Of a DNA stretch of 5,341 bases, positions 5,314 to 5,341 are shown piece after piece. Location of the stretch: NCBI GenBank assembly GCA_955652795.1, contig CATPBQ010000337.1, positions 1 through 5,341 of the forward strand, in the 5' to 3' direction. Source of the stretch: an uncultured Steroidobacteraceae bacterium (GTDB lineage Bacteria > Pseudomonadota > Gammaproteobacteria > Steroidobacterales > Steroidobacteraceae). The translations under genes and the position numbers were made by a program. A model generated the notes under the pieces. The model searched no databases. It worked only from the letters and a program-made list of their open reading frames with translations, and had not been told where the DNA came from. Position 1 is the stretch's first letter. Every line of letters starts with the position of its first letter.

Positions 5314-5341
5314 GTGCGCAAGTTCGTTGCTCTTGCTTTGA
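5314..5341 (+). CDS. Start of a probable exported protein, cut by window edge (DUF3443 suggested by context)
   Basis: GTG at 5314 follows a good Shine-Dalgarno, GAGGA (5303-5307), at six bases. The nine complete codons read (M)RKFVALAL: two basic residues and then hydrophobic residues, like the beginning of a signal peptide. It lies 29 bases after the DUF2844 stop on the same strand. In Burkholderia-type genomes DUF2844 genes are often followed by a DUF3443 gene; that identity is only a guess from context, since the sequence here is too short to test it. Confidence 0.5.

Overview
The window is GC-rich, chromosomal-looking DNA, most likely from a gammaproteobacterium; a soil or water relative of the Xanthomonadales/Nevskiales is my guess, and a betaproteobacterium is not excluded. 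This rests on a FabI that aligns with Escherichia coli FabI almost end to end, a PpiD-type periplasmic folding factor behind a tRNA-Asp gene, an MltD-type lytic transglycosylase, and a small exported DUF2844-type protein. No mobile element, CRISPR array, phage gene or defence system is visible.

Layout. Positions 1-1668 (+) hold most of an MltD-like murein lytic transglycosylase, cut by the window's left edge, with an Ala/Pro/Ser/Thr-rich repetitive N-terminal linker, a catalytic SLT domain and three C-terminal LysM domains. After 60 bases comes fabI (1729-2526, +), enoyl-ACP reductase, probably with its own -10 box. Only 31 bases separate it from the convergent ppiD (2558-4453, -), a membrane-anchored periplasmic parvulin-family chaperone. 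A tRNA-Asp(GUC) gene (4480-4556, -) lies 26 bases upstream of ppiD on the same strand, so the two are probably one transcript.

The divergent spacer 4557-4828 holds a plausible tRNA promoter and several inverted repeats, but no gene I can support. It is followed by a small secreted DUF2844-like protein (4829-5284, +) and, 29 bases later, the first nine codons of another probably exported protein (GTG at 5314), which runs off the right edge.

How the genes relate. Most of the products are envelope functions: cell-wall turnover (MltD), fatty acid supply for membranes (FabI), folding of proteins leaving the Sec translocon (PpiD), and two exported products of unknown role on the right. They sit in at least three transcription units and I see no sign that they form one dedicated system. 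The points most worth a second look are the tRNA-ppiD arrangement with no Shine-Dalgarno before ppiD, the retained parvulin active-site histidines in PpiD, the natural alanine at the triclosan-contact position of FabI, and the hairpin cluster upstream of the DUF2844 gene.
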